Of a stretch of 64,000 nucleotides of DNA, positions 26,162-34,662 are shown in pieces (within the stretch, counting starts at the first letter, position 1; the number at the start of each line of letters is the position of its first letter). This stretch comes from CAZEQK01 sp964514395. Lineage in GTDB: Bacteria; Bacillota; Bacilli; Tepidibacillales; Tepidibacillaceae. Position numbers and translations under genes: made by a program. The notes beneath the pieces were generated by a model. That model made no database searches, was not told where the DNA came from, and worked only from the letters and a program-made list of their open reading frames with translations. The stretch lies in contig CAZEQK010000016.1 in NCBI GenBank assembly GCA_964514395.1, positions 1-64,000 of the forward strand, given 5' to 3'.

Positions 26162-27653
26162 ACTTTGATTCCTCCTTCAAGGAATCTACAACCTCACCAA
26201 ATAAAGCCCATGTTTTTGCTTCAGTGATACGGACATCAATTAACTTACCTATTAAGAATTTATCTCCAACAAAATTAACAATTTTGTTGGTTCTTGTTCT
26301 TCCAGATAAAATTTCTGGATTCGTTTTGCTTTCTCCTTCAACTAGTATTTCTACAATCTCACCTATTAACTTTTCATTTTTTTCTCTACTACATTTATTT
26401 TGAATTTCCATTAAACGCTGTAGACGCTCTTTTTTTACTTCCTCTGGAATATTATCCTCCATACCTGCTGCAGGAGTACCTTCACGCGGAGAATAAATAA
26501 AGGTATAAGCCGCATCAAAAACTAACTCCTCCACAAGTGTTAAGGTATCATTAAATTGCTCTTCTGTTTCATCTGGAAAGCCAACAATAATATCTGTAGT
26601 TAATACGACATCTGGTATTGCTTTTTTTATTTTATGAACTAAATTTAAATAATGTTCTCTAGAATATTTTCGAGCCATCTTTTTAAGGATATCCGTATTA
26701 CCAGATTGTACTGGTAAATGAATATGTTCAACTAAATTACCTCTATTTGAAAGTACACTGATTAGATAATCATCAAAATCTTTAGGATGACTTGTCATAA
26801 AGCGAATTCGAGGTATATCAATTTTTCTTAAATCATCAAGTAAATGACCAAAGCTATAATCGCTATCTAAATCCTTACCATAGGCATTTACATTTTGACC
26901 TAATAATGTTACTTCTTTATAGCCTAAACGTGCCAATTCTCTTACCTCAGCAATGACATCCTCTGGTCTTCTACTACGTTCTTTTCCTCGTGTATAAGGT
27001 ACTATACAATAGGTACAAAATTTATCACAGCCATACATGATATTTACCCATGCCTTTAAACCATCTTTTCTTACCTTTGGCATCTGTTCAATAATATCGC
27101 CTTCTTTTGACCATACCTCAATCACTTTCTCTTTACTAAACATTGCATCCTTTAATAGCTTAGGAAGGCGATGTATATTATGAGTACCCAATATCAAGTC
27201 AACATGTTGATAGGATTTAAGAATTCTAGTTACTACCTTCTCTTCTTGTGGCATACAGCCAGCAACACCTAATATTAAATCAGGCTTTTCCCGCTTCAAA
27301 TGCTTTAACCTTCCCAATTCACCAAACACTTTATCCTCTGCATTTTCACGAATTGCACAGGTATTGAACAAAATAATATCGGCCTCTTCTTCAATTTCTG
27401 TTGATTGATACCCCATTTGACCAAGAATACCAGCCATTGTTTCAGAATCGTGAGAATTCATCTGACAGCCATAAGTCCTTATTAAATAATACTTATCCTT
27501 GCCGATATGACTCATATCATCGGGTATATCACCAAATTGGATGACCTTTATTTGCTCTCTACCACGTTTTTTTGCTGCTTTGAAATCTGGTCTGATAAAT
27601 AGATCTTTTTTAGAAGAACCTTTGACGGATTTAGTGTCCGTTGGTTTATACAT
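26145..27653 (-). CDS. miaB: tRNA-2-methylthio-N6-dimethylallyladenosine synthase MiaB
   Basis: 502 residues. A radical SAM methylthiotransferase acting on i6A37 of tRNA after MiaA. Three domains: the UPF0004 N-terminal domain with Cys ligands in TYGCQMN, NTCAIRENA and VAGCMPQ; the radical SAM core with CDKFCTYC; and a C-terminal TRAM domain (about 435-500). The N-terminal extension of about 60 residues before the first domain is usual in Bacillales. The ATG at 27653 is preferred: GGGAG lies 7 bases upstream; earlier in-frame ATGs lack spacing. Confidence 0.97.
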   Translation of the reverse strand: MYKPTDTKSVKGSSKKDLFIRPDFKAAKKRGREQIKVIQFGDIPDDMSHIGKDKYYLIRTYGCQMNSHDSETMAGILGQMGYQSTEIEEEADIILFNTCAIRENAEDKVFGELGRLKHLKREKPDLILGVAGCMPQEEKVVTRILKSYQHVDLILGTHNIHRLPKLLKDAMFSKEKVIEVWSKEGDIIEQMPKVRKDGLKAWVNIMYGCDKFCTYCIVPYTRGKERSRRPEDVIAEVRELARLGYKEVTLLGQNVNAYGKDLDSDYSFGHLLDDLRKIDIPRIRFMTSHPKDFDDYLISVLSNRGNLVEHIHLPVQSGNTDILKKMARKYSREHYLNLVHKIKKAIPDVVLTTDIIVGFPDETEEQFNDTLTLVEELVFDAAYTFIYSPREGTPAAGMEDNIPEEVKKERLQRLMEIQNKCSREKNEKLIGEIVEILVEGESKTNPEILSGRTRTNKIVNFVGDKFLIGKLIDVRITEAKTWALFGEVVDSLKEESKYVTNY

Positions 27654-27857
27654 ATTCATTCTCCCTTCTTTTTTGTTTATATTTTCCATCCATCATAGTC
27701 ATGTTTATATATTCATTAACAGCATATTATTATAACATACTTTCTAAATATATAAAAAACAACTAACCTATTCAGTTTATTATCCCTAAACTTCCTGCTT
27801 AAAATGAAGGTGAAATGGGTATCTTATTATCATACCAATTCTAAAGGGGGAGTTTTT

Positions 27858-28055
27858 TTGCCAAATCATAATGACATCTTTCGAAACAAGCGTGATTTTG
27901 TAAGAGAGGAATTTGCAACCGAGCTATATAAGCCAGCAGGAAAACCTAGAGCAAGAGAAGCAAAATCACAAAAAAACCAATATGCCCCAGAGCATAATGA
28001 AGGATTAAAGGGTAAAAAACCAAGCATTCAAATGAAAAGTGGCTTCCCTAAATAA
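27858..28055 (+). CDS. Small basic uncharacterised protein, 65 aa
   Basis: Starts at TTG with the strong ribosome site AAAGGGGGAG 7 bases upstream; the longer ATG start at 27804 has none. The product is rich in Lys, Arg, Asn and Gln, has no membrane segment and is probably disordered (KPAGKPRAREAKSQKNQY). I do not recognise the family. It is a single plus-strand gene divergent from miaB, ending at a bidirectional hairpin shared with mnmM. The composition is reminiscent of small spore-associated proteins, but this is only a guess. Confidence 0.6.
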   Translation: MPNHNDIFRNKRDFVREEFATELYKPAGKPRAREAKSQKNQYAPEHNEGLKGKKPSIQMKSGFPK

Positions 28056-28067
28056 AGATAAGGTATA

Positions 28068-28097
28068 AAAACAGCAGCCTTGAAAGACTGCTGTTTT
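28068..28097. terminator. Bidirectional terminator between the 65-aa gene and mnmM
   Basis: 10-bp stem AAAACAGCAG/CTGCTGTTTT with a 10-base loop; A/T-runs on both sides serve both convergent genes. Confidence 0.85.
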
Positions 28098-28098
28098 A

Positions 28099-28656
28099 TC
28101 ATATTTTCTCAATTCCAATAAGGTATGGAGGATCTCCTTGTTGATTTAAAAATTGATATTTCACCACCGAAAATTTCTTTTGATCTATAGTTCTTATGTA
28201 CTCTTCTAGTTTTTTTGCTTCTATCCCTTCATCATGTTTTATGTAGACAATAATCGTAATAATCCCTCCCGTTTGAAGAAGAGACATTACACTTTGAAGT
28301 GCTTTTATTGTCTTCTTTGGTACAGTAGTAATACGTTTACTAGAGCCAGGTAAATAACCTAAATTGAACATTATTCCATTTATTGAAGCAGGTATATATT
28401 GCTGTATATTTTCATGTCCATCATTGATTAAGGTCACTCGATGTAAAAGGTGATATTCAATTAATCTATTCTTCGTGTTTTTAATTGCCTGCTCTTGAAT
28501 ATCAAAGCCATAAACATGACCTTCATCTCCCATTAAATCAGCTAAAAAAACAGTATCATAGCCATTTCCTAAGGTTGCGTCTATAACAATATCATCTTTA
28601 TCCACAACTTTTCTTACGAGTTGATGGGCATATTCTAACACAGGAGGAAAAGGCAT
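28099..28656 (-). CDS. mnmM: tRNA (mnm5s2U34) methyltransferase MnmM (YtqB) family
   Basis: 185 residues, the YtqB/rRNA_methylase family (PF06962). SAM motif I is DATLGNGYDTVFLA (about residue 26), motif II is GFDIQEQA, and the FNLGYLPG segment (about residue 97) is the family catalytic loop. B. subtilis YtqB was identified as MnmM, which methylates nm5(s2)U at the tRNA wobble position. Residue count and order of motifs match. Ribosome site AAAGGATTG. It stands alone between pduL and the small plus-strand gene. Confidence 0.88.
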   Translation of the reverse strand: MPFPPVLEYAHQLVRKVVDKDDIVIDATLGNGYDTVFLADLMGDEGHVYGFDIQEQAIKNTKNRLIEYHLLHRVTLINDGHENIQQYIPASINGIMFNLGYLPGSSKRITTVPKKTIKALQSVMSLLQTGGIITIIVYIKHDEGIEAKKLEEYIRTIDQKKFSVVKYQFLNQQGDPPYLIGIEKI

Positions 28657-28726
28657 AGAACAATCCTTTCTATTCGAAATATTATCTACAAGAAATTAAA
28701 TAAAAGCTCCAGTATGGAACTTTTAT

Positions 28727-29302
28727 TTAATCCTCATAATGTACTACCTCTAATAAATCACCATTTTTAAGTCCTGCCGCATTTGCTTCATCTGTATCTA
28801 AATGAAATTCCAAAGCATAGGATTTAGATACCCTTGCTAAGACATTTTCAAATATCACTCCTCTTTCTCCTTCAACAAACACCCTAAGCCGATCTTGATC
28901 TTTTACACCAAACTTTACAGCATCATTAGTATGAAAATGAATATGACGGGCTGCTAATATGGTTCCGTTTTCTAGATTTACTTCTCCTTTAGGCCCAATA
29001 ACTTTTAGTCCTGGTGTATCCTGTAAAAACCCGGAATCTCTTACAGGTGGCATTACCCCTAAAATAAAGCTATCCGTTCTGGATACTTCGATTTGTGTAA
29101 ATTTGCGAACAGGCCCTAGAATCCTTACCTTCTCAATCTTCCCCTTTGGTCCAACAATAGTCACAACTTCTTCTGCAGCATATTGACCTGGCTGAGAAAG
29201 ATCCTTTAATATGGTAAGTTCATATCCTTCTCCAAACAATATTTTAAGATCAAATTGAGATAAATGTATATGGCGATTAGAAATACCTACAGGTACTTGC
29301 AT
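28727..29302 (-). CDS. pduL: Phosphate propanoyltransferase/acetyltransferase PduL
   Basis: 191 residues. Exchanges phosphate and CoA on short acyl groups. Two tandem PduL beta-barrel domains are present with the zinc ligands in ISNRHIHLS (residues 8-16) and ARHIHFHTNDA (about residue 138). There is no N-terminal encapsulation peptide for a microcompartment, so this is a cytosolic copy likely linked to acetate or propionate metabolism. The ATG at 29302 follows GGAGG by 8 bases. The adjacent korAB oxidoreductase can supply acyl-CoA, which makes a shared energy-conserving pathway plausible (inference). Confidence 0.9.
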   Translation of the reverse strand: MQVPVGISNRHIHLSQFDLKILFGEGYELTILKDLSQPGQYAAEEVVTIVGPKGKIEKVRILGPVRKFTQIEVSRTDSFILGVMPPVRDSGFLQDTPGLKVIGPKGEVNLENGTILAARHIHFHTNDAVKFGVKDQDRLRVFVEGERGVIFENVLARVSKSYALEFHLDTDEANAAGLKNGDLLEVVHYED

Positions 29303-29453
29303 CAATAAAACCTCCTCTATAGATGTAATAACTTTGTCTAAATTATAACTTAAGTAGTTTTATAAATACAATTCCTTCAGAAAAAGAAATATAATTAGCA
29401 TTTTTTAGATTTTTCATATTACTTCCATCTTCCAAATAAACAAAATGGTATAC

Positions 29454-29488
29454 AAAAAGAGGAGACGGTATCCCCATCTCCTCTTTTT
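29454..29488 (-). terminator. korAB terminator
   Basis: 12-bp perfect stem AAAAAGAGGAGA/TCTCCTCTTTTT with an 11-base loop, 9 bases after the korB stop. Confidence 0.9.
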
Positions 29489-29497
29489 GTTCATTAA

Positions 29498-30364
29498 TTA
29501 TTCATATTCTTTTAATAATGATGTAAACTCATCCTCAGAAATCATAATCCCTTGTTTAACAATTGGTTCCTTTTTAAAGTTAGGAATTAAGTTTTCATAA
29601 GACTCTCTGGATGAATCTTGATAAATGATACCAGTAACTAATCCATCATACTCCATCACCTTTTGTACAGCTAATGAACGATTGGTATTATCAAACTCTG
29701 CATCATTATCTAAATTCACGATTCTTTCCTTAAACCACTCATAAGAATTAACTTTATTAAAAGTTACACAAGGACTGAATACATTTATAAAAGAGAAGCC
29801 CTTATGATTCATTCCTGCTTCAATAATTTTTGTTAATTGTGCAATATCTCCTGAAAATGCTTGGGCAACAAAGCCAGCACCAGCGGAAATTGCTAATTCT
29901 AATGGTCTAATTGGTGGTTCGATTGAACCAGCAGGAGTACTCTTGGTCTTTGCTCCAAATGAGCTTCGTGGAGATGTTTGTCCCTTTGTTAAACCATAAA
30001 TTTGGTTATCCATCACAACATAAGTCATATCAATATTTCTTCTAATCGCATGAATGGTATGGTTCGTTCCAATAGCAAAACCATCACCATCACCACCAGC
30101 TGCCATAACAGTTAAATTTCTATTTGCCATTTTAAGACCCTGTGCGATTGGTAATGCACGACCATGAATACCGTGTAAACCATATGCATTCACATAGCCA
30201 GAAATTCGACCAGAACAACCTATTCCTGATACAAGGGCAAAATTTTCCGGCTCTAATCCGATATTAGCCGCTGCTCTTTGGATAGCAGCTTGAACCGCAA
30301 AGTCACCGCAACCTGGACACCAGTTTGGTTTAATATCATTTCGGAAATCTTTAAATGTTGCCAT
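29498..30364 (-). CDS. korB: 2-oxoacid:ferredoxin oxidoreductase, beta subunit
   Basis: 288 residues. Binds thiamine pyrophosphate and a [4Fe-4S] cluster. Cluster ligands are CPGC at residues 16-19, the Cys in GIGCSGR near 50 and probably the Cys in FSPCVTF near 199. The TPP motif is GDGDGFAIG...N, with MDNQIYGLTKGQ after it. The two-subunit form with 2-oxoglutarate or general 2-oxoacid specificity is common in Bacillales. It begins directly after the korA stop (TAA then ATG), with AAGGGG inside korA. Confidence 0.93.
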   Translation of the reverse strand: MATFKDFRNDIKPNWCPGCGDFAVQAAIQRAAANIGLEPENFALVSGIGCSGRISGYVNAYGLHGIHGRALPIAQGLKMANRNLTVMAAGGDGDGFAIGTNHTIHAIRRNIDMTYVVMDNQIYGLTKGQTSPRSSFGAKTKSTPAGSIEPPIRPLELAISAGAGFVAQAFSGDIAQLTKIIEAGMNHKGFSFINVFSPCVTFNKVNSYEWFKERIVNLDNDAEFDNTNRSLAVQKVMEYDGLVTGIIYQDSSRESYENLIPNFKKEPIVKQGIMISEDEFTSLLKEYE

Positions 30365-32098
30365 TTATATCAACCCCTTACAACCATTATAGATTTGTGA
30401 AGGTAAGAATGGAGTACCATCGTATTTAAGTAAGCTCTCAACCTTATCAGCCATTCCTACTTGTAGCTTAATTAAGTTAGCTATTTGTCCAGTACCATTG
30501 CTCTCAATAACAATTACCTTTTTCGCCTTATCCATTTCTGCTTTAAGCTCTGCTTTAGGGAAAGGTGATACTAAACGTAAGTGTACTTGATTTACTTTTA
30601 AACCATCCTTTTCTAAACGGTCAATCGCTTCAGTGATTACTCCTTGGGATGATCCAATTCCTAATAATAAGGCATCTGCACTATCATGAGGTGCATTTGC
30701 TATGATAGGATTATTAAAGTCAACACTTGTTACTTTATTTAATCGTTTTTCCATCATGTTCTGACGATTTGTAGGACTCTCTGATGGACGTCCATCCTCC
30801 GCATGCTCAACACCAGTCACGTGATGAATACCATTCTTCTGTCCAGGTATTACTCGCGGAGATATGCCATCTTCAGTTAATTCAAAACGTTTGAACATCG
30901 ATGTCTCTAGCTCAGGTAATTCTTCATTAGCTAAGAATTTTCCACGATCAATGCTGATTCTGCTATAATCAAAAGGATCAACTGTCTGCTTACCCATTCC
31001 TAAGGCTAAATCAGTAAGAATGATAACAGGACATTGGTATTGATCAGCTAGATTAAAAGCTTGTACAGTATCATAAAAAGCATCTTCTACTGTATGTGGG
31101 GCAATAACGATTTTTGGTATCTCTCCATGACTACCATAAAGCGCAGCATTGAAATCACTTTGCTCGTTCTTTGTAGGAAGTCCTGTACTTGGGCCTCCAC
31201 GTTGAACATCCACAATCACAAGAGGAATCTCTGTAATTCCTGCTAAACCAATTGCTTCTTGCATTAATGATAAGCCTGGGCCAGAGGTTGAAGTCATTGA
31301 ACGTGCTCCACCGTATGATGCTCCTATTGCCATCGTTACAGCAGCAATCTCATCCTCAGTTTGGATAACAGCACCACCTAATTTTGGTAGGTTTTTGATT
31401 AAGAATTCCATCACTTCAGATGCAGGTGTTATAGGATAAGCTGGCATAAAACGAACACCAGCTGATAATGCACCTAAGCCTACTGCTTGGTTACCAGTCA
31501 TAAATAGGCGTTTCTTTCCATCAGCCTTTGCTAATAAGAAATCGTCTAATGGGCCATTAATTTCATTGCTAACAAATTCAGCACCCTCTGTGAATGCCTT
31601 CATATTGTTATCAACCACATTTTGACCTTTTTTCGCAAACATTTCAACTACAATCTCTTTGAAAATATCCTGAGATAAACCTAATACAGCACTAGTAGCA
31701 CCTAAAGCTACCATGTTCTTCATTAAAGATGTACCAAGATTTTGTGCAATCTCTGTTAATGGTACAGAGAAGAAACGAATATTCTCATTTTCCACAACAG
31801 GATTAAACTTTGAATCTGCAATGATAATCCCACCATTGCGAAGTTCTTTACTATTAATGTCAATAGTTTCTTGGTCAAACGCCACTAAGATGTCTAAATC
31901 ATCTGAAATCGCTCTCATCGACTCAGTTGTAACTCTGATTTTATAATTAGTGTGTCCACCTTTAATTCTTGAAGAGAAGTGGCGGTATCCAAATAAATGA
32001 TATCCAAGGCGATTTAAAGCAACAGCAAATATCTCTCCTGTACTATCTATTCCTTCCCCTTGTTGTCCGCCAACTTTCCATGAAAGTTGATTGATCAT
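30365..32098 (-). CDS. korA: 2-oxoacid:ferredoxin oxidoreductase, fused gamma-alpha subunit
   Basis: 577 residues. Residues 1-180 are the gamma domain (GGQGEGIDSTGE at the N-terminus), followed by the alpha domain with PITPASEVMEFL (about residue 220) and the TSTSGPGLSLM segment. Residues about 450-570 form the C-terminal alpha domain. With KorB it oxidatively decarboxylates 2-oxoacids (2-oxoglutarate or pyruvate class) to acyl-CoA, reducing ferredoxin. The same pair sits beside ymdB-spoVS in many Bacillales. Start ATG with AAAGGGGTGGAG upstream. Exact substrate is not readable. Confidence 0.93.
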   Translation of the reverse strand: MINQLSWKVGGQQGEGIDSTGEIFAVALNRLGYHLFGYRHFSSRIKGGHTNYKIRVTTESMRAISDDLDILVAFDQETIDINSKELRNGGIIIADSKFNPVVENENIRFFSVPLTEIAQNLGTSLMKNMVALGATSAVLGLSQDIFKEIVVEMFAKKGQNVVDNNMKAFTEGAEFVSNEINGPLDDFLLAKADGKKRLFMTGNQAVGLGALSAGVRFMPAYPITPASEVMEFLIKNLPKLGGAVIQTEDEIAAVTMAIGASYGGARSMTSTSGPGLSLMQEAIGLAGITEIPLVIVDVQRGGPSTGLPTKNEQSDFNAALYGSHGEIPKIVIAPHTVEDAFYDTVQAFNLADQYQCPVIILTDLALGMGKQTVDPFDYSRISIDRGKFLANEELPELETSMFKRFELTEDGISPRVIPGQKNGIHHVTGVEHAEDGRPSESPTNRQNMMEKRLNKVTSVDFNNPIIANAPHDSADALLLGIGSSQGVITEAIDRLEKDGLKVNQVHLRLVSPFPKAELKAEMDKAKKVIVIESNGTGQIANLIKLQVGMADKVESLLKYDGTPFLPSQIYNGCKGLI

Positions 32099-32188
32099 AA
32101 ATCTCCACCCCTTTTAATAATAAAAATCAGTTTCCCCCAATTTAATCTTTTTACCATTTCACCTCGCATATTACCCTAAACTTCTTCA

Positions 32189-32217
32189 AGTTTACGCCTA
32201 TTTTTTAAAAAATGCAA
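32189..32217 (-). promoter_or_regulatory. Candidate korAB promoter
   Basis: Minus strand TTGCAT (32212-32217), 17-base spacer, TAAACT (32189-32194), about 90 bases before korA. Confidence 0.5.
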
Positions 32218-32361
32218 GATTCATAATGATATTAATTATTTAATAAGTTGAATTATTAGATTAAATATTATGATTACGTTAAAGTAATACAGTGATTTCT
32301 CTTTATTCCTAATAAGTGGTGTATTTTTCGTATAAATACACTTTAGGCGTATTAGTGGCGT

Positions 32362-33291
32362 TTAGTTTTTGGGCAACACCCTCCGATAATATTCAAACCA
32401 ATTGTCACCTAATATGCCCTTGGCCTGATCCGTAGAATATTTTTTATACAATAGATTGGCTAAATGTTCAATTTGTCCTGGGTTTTCTAAACCAACCAAT
32501 GTGGTTGCTCCATCAAAGTCAGAACCTAGTCCAATATTTTTTATTCCTCCAAGCTCCGCTATATGTTCAATATGAGGTAATAGATCTTCAACAGTTGGCC
32601 TATCCTTCTTAGAAGTAAAATCACATACGTAGGTAACACCTATCATGCCATTTGTGTTAATAAGTGCATTTATTTGCCCATCTGTTAAATTTCGAGGATG
32701 GTTGCAAATATTCTTTGCATTTGAATGAGATGCATTTATTGGTTGCTTACTTACTTCAATTACATCCCAAAACCCTTTTTCTGATAGATGAGAAATATCA
32801 ATTATCATTCCTAAGCGATTCATCTCTTCGATGACATCATAGCCGAAATTCGATAAACCACTTCCTCTCTTTTCTTGAACCCCATCTGCTGCTGCATTAG
32901 CAAAATTCCACGTTAGCCCCATTGCTCTAACACCTAAACGATAGAAAGTACGAAGCTTCCCTAAATCTCCTTCAATAGCGTCTGCACCTTCTAAAGATAA
33001 TATACCCACCTTATTTCCATTTCTTAATATGGATTCAATCTCATTAAAGCTAGTTGCAATCTGAAGTTTTTCTGTATTTATTTTCTGATAGAAATCATCA
33101 ACAGATTGTAAGGCAAATTCAAACTTTCCTGTTTTTAATGTTGATACAAAAATAGCAAACACTTGAATTTCTAAATTTCCCTTTACCATATTATCATAAT
33201 TGACTCTCAAACTATCATTGTCATTATAAAAATTAATTTTATTATCACGTAACATTTTCCATAGCACATCGGTATGAGCATCTACAAACAT
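32362..33291 (-). CDS. Membrane dipeptidase (peptidase M19) family protein
   Basis: 309 residues, renal-dipeptidase family with a TIM-barrel metal centre. Ligand motifs: DAHTDVL (His6, Asp8), LEGADAI (bridging Glu), DISHLSEKGF and NASHSN (His residues). The family hydrolyses dipeptides, often with D-amino acids. Despite the name there is no signal peptide or lipobox, so it is cytoplasmic. It is found between korA and spoVS in related genomes. Good ribosome site AAAGGAG. Confidence 0.93.
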   Translation of the reverse strand: MFVDAHTDVLWKMLRDNKINFYNDNDSLRVNYDNMVKGNLEIQVFAIFVSTLKTGKFEFALQSVDDFYQKINTEKLQIATSFNEIESILRNGNKVGILSLEGADAIEGDLGKLRTFYRLGVRAMGLTWNFANAAADGVQEKRGSGLSNFGYDVIEEMNRLGMIIDISHLSEKGFWDVIEVSKQPINASHSNAKNICNHPRNLTDGQINALINTNGMIGVTYVCDFTSKKDRPTVEDLLPHIEHIAELGGIKNIGLGSDFDGATTLVGLENPGQIEHLANLLYKKYSTDQAKGILGDNWFEYYRRVLPKN

Positions 33292-33333
33292 TGTCTACTA
33301 CTCCTTTATTAGTATTTATTTTAAAAACATAGA

Positions 33334-33365
33334 AAAACCTGTTTTCCATTAGGAAAACAGGTTTT
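33334..33365 (-). terminator. spoVS terminator
   Basis: 14-bp perfect stem AAAACCTGTTTTCC/GGAAAACAGGTTTT with a 4-base loop, 10 bases past the spoVS stop. Confidence 0.85.
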
Positions 33366-33375
33366 CTATTATAGA

Positions 33376-33636
33376 TTACCTTGGTTCTACAATTAACTTA
33401 ATTGCAGTTCTTTCTTCCCCATCGATTACAATGTCAGTAAATGCGGGGATACAAATAAGGTCAACACCACTTGGTGCAACGAAACCTCTAGCAATTGCTA
33501 CAGCTTTAATAGCTTGGTTTAGTGCACCTGCGCCAATTGCTTGCATTTCAGCGGCACCACGTTCGCGTAGTACACCTGCTAGTGCACCTGCAACAGAATT
33601 GGGACTAGATTTTGCTGAAACTTTTAATACTTCCAT
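33376..33636 (-). CDS. spoVS: Stage V sporulation protein S
   Basis: 86 residues, identical in length to B. subtilis SpoVS and near-invariant in Bacillales (MEVLKVSAKS, RERGAAEMQAIGAGALNQAIKA). It has an Alba-like fold and affects septation and coat assembly during sporulation. The ATG at 33636 follows a consensus AAGGAGG; the 12-codon upstream extension is not needed. Between ymdB and the dipeptidase gene, the standard order. Confidence 0.98.
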   Translation of the reverse strand: MEVLKVSAKSSPNSVAGALAGVLRERGAAEMQAIGAGALNQAIKAVAIARGFVAPSGVDLICIPAFTDIVIDGEERTAIKLIVEPR

Positions 33637-33759
33637 GGATTGAAACCTCCTTGAATGATGGATTGAAACCATTACAATTTATATTCGTTAATGTCATAAA
33701 AGATTCCTTCTCTTTTAAATAAAAATATCAAAAAATTTCATAAAATTCTAATTTCATGA

Positions 33760-34554
33760 CTACCACATAGGATTATCGGCATCAAATCTAACTCTTTCAA
33801 TATTTGATGTTTTTCCAGACTTGGGATCTATGTCAATAATAACACCGTTTAATTGCCACCTACCTTCTTTATCTACCTCAAATCTTTGAGGTAGAGAGGT
33901 TATAAATTTTTCAATAACTGATTCCCTCATCATACCTAATATCCCATCATATGGACCAACCATACCTATATCTGTAATATATGCTGTGCCCTTAGGAAGT
34001 ATTCTTTCATCTGCAGTCTGAACATGAGTATGAGTACCTACTACAGCAGATACCTTGCCATCTAAAAACCAGCCCATCGCTTGTTTCTCAGAGGTTGCTT
34101 CTCCATGAAAGTCCACAATAATATTCGGTGTCTCTTTTTTTACCTCTTCAATTATTTCATTTACAATACGAAAAGGACAATCAATTGGAGGTAAAAAAGT
34201 ACGTCCTTGAATATTTATCACTGCTAATTTATATGCATTATAATTAAATATAGTATAGCCTTTCCCAGGTGTCCCTTTAGGGAAATTCGCAGGTCGAATC
34301 AGATGATTGTGATTATCAATGAAATCAAATATTTCCTTTTGATCCCATGTGTGATTTCCCATGGTAACTATATTTATTCCCGTTTGAAAAAATTGCTTTA
34401 ATATTTTTTCGTTTATCCCTCTACCACCGGCTGCATTTTCGCCATTTGCAATAATAATATGAGGATGATATTTTTCTTTTAATTTTGTCATATAATCTTC
34501 AATCACAGTTCTTCCAGGGGAACCTACAATATCTCCCAAAAAAAGTACTCGCAA
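33760..34554 (-). CDS. ymdB: Metallophosphoesterase YmdB (2',3'-cAMP phosphodiesterase)
   Basis: 264 residues, TIGR00282 family. Di-metal motifs: GDIVGSPGR (Asp8), NGENAAGG (Asn/Glu 37-39), MGNHTWD, DFHGEATSEK and GTHTHVQTAD. B. subtilis YmdB hydrolyses 2',3'-cyclic nucleotides and governs the switch between motility and biofilm, affecting RNA decay together with RNase Y. It lies right after rny. The start codon is TTG, with AGGAG 9 bases upstream. Confidence 0.96.
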   Translation of the reverse strand: MRVLFLGDIVGSPGRTVIEDYMTKLKEKYHPHIIIANGENAAGGRGINEKILKQFFQTGINIVTMGNHTWDQKEIFDFIDNHNHLIRPANFPKGTPGKGYTIFNYNAYKLAVINIQGRTFLPPIDCPFRIVNEIIEEVKKETPNIIVDFHGEATSEKQAMGWFLDGKVSAVVGTHTHVQTADERILPKGTAYITDIGMVGPYDGILGMMRESVIEKFITSLPQRFEVDKEGRWQLNGVIIDIDPKSGKTSNIERVRFDADNPMW

Positions 34555-34633
34555 ATATTTCCACTCCTTTTAATCTTAGCAGTATTATATAAAATTGCGA
34601 TATACAATACTAATATCATTTCCTATTTTTAAA

Positions 34634-34662
34634 AAAATAAAGTGGCATAGCCACTTTATTTT
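34634..34662 (-). terminator. rny terminator, overlapping the stop codon
   Basis: 13-bp perfect stem AAAATAAAGTGGC/GCCACTTTATTTT with a 3-base loop and T-run; the right arm includes the rny stop. Confidence 0.85.

Noticed and set aside
32319..32341. GTGTATTT/AAATACAC hairpin after the dipeptidase gene
   Set aside because: AT-rich 8-bp stem with no T-run; too weak to call a terminator.
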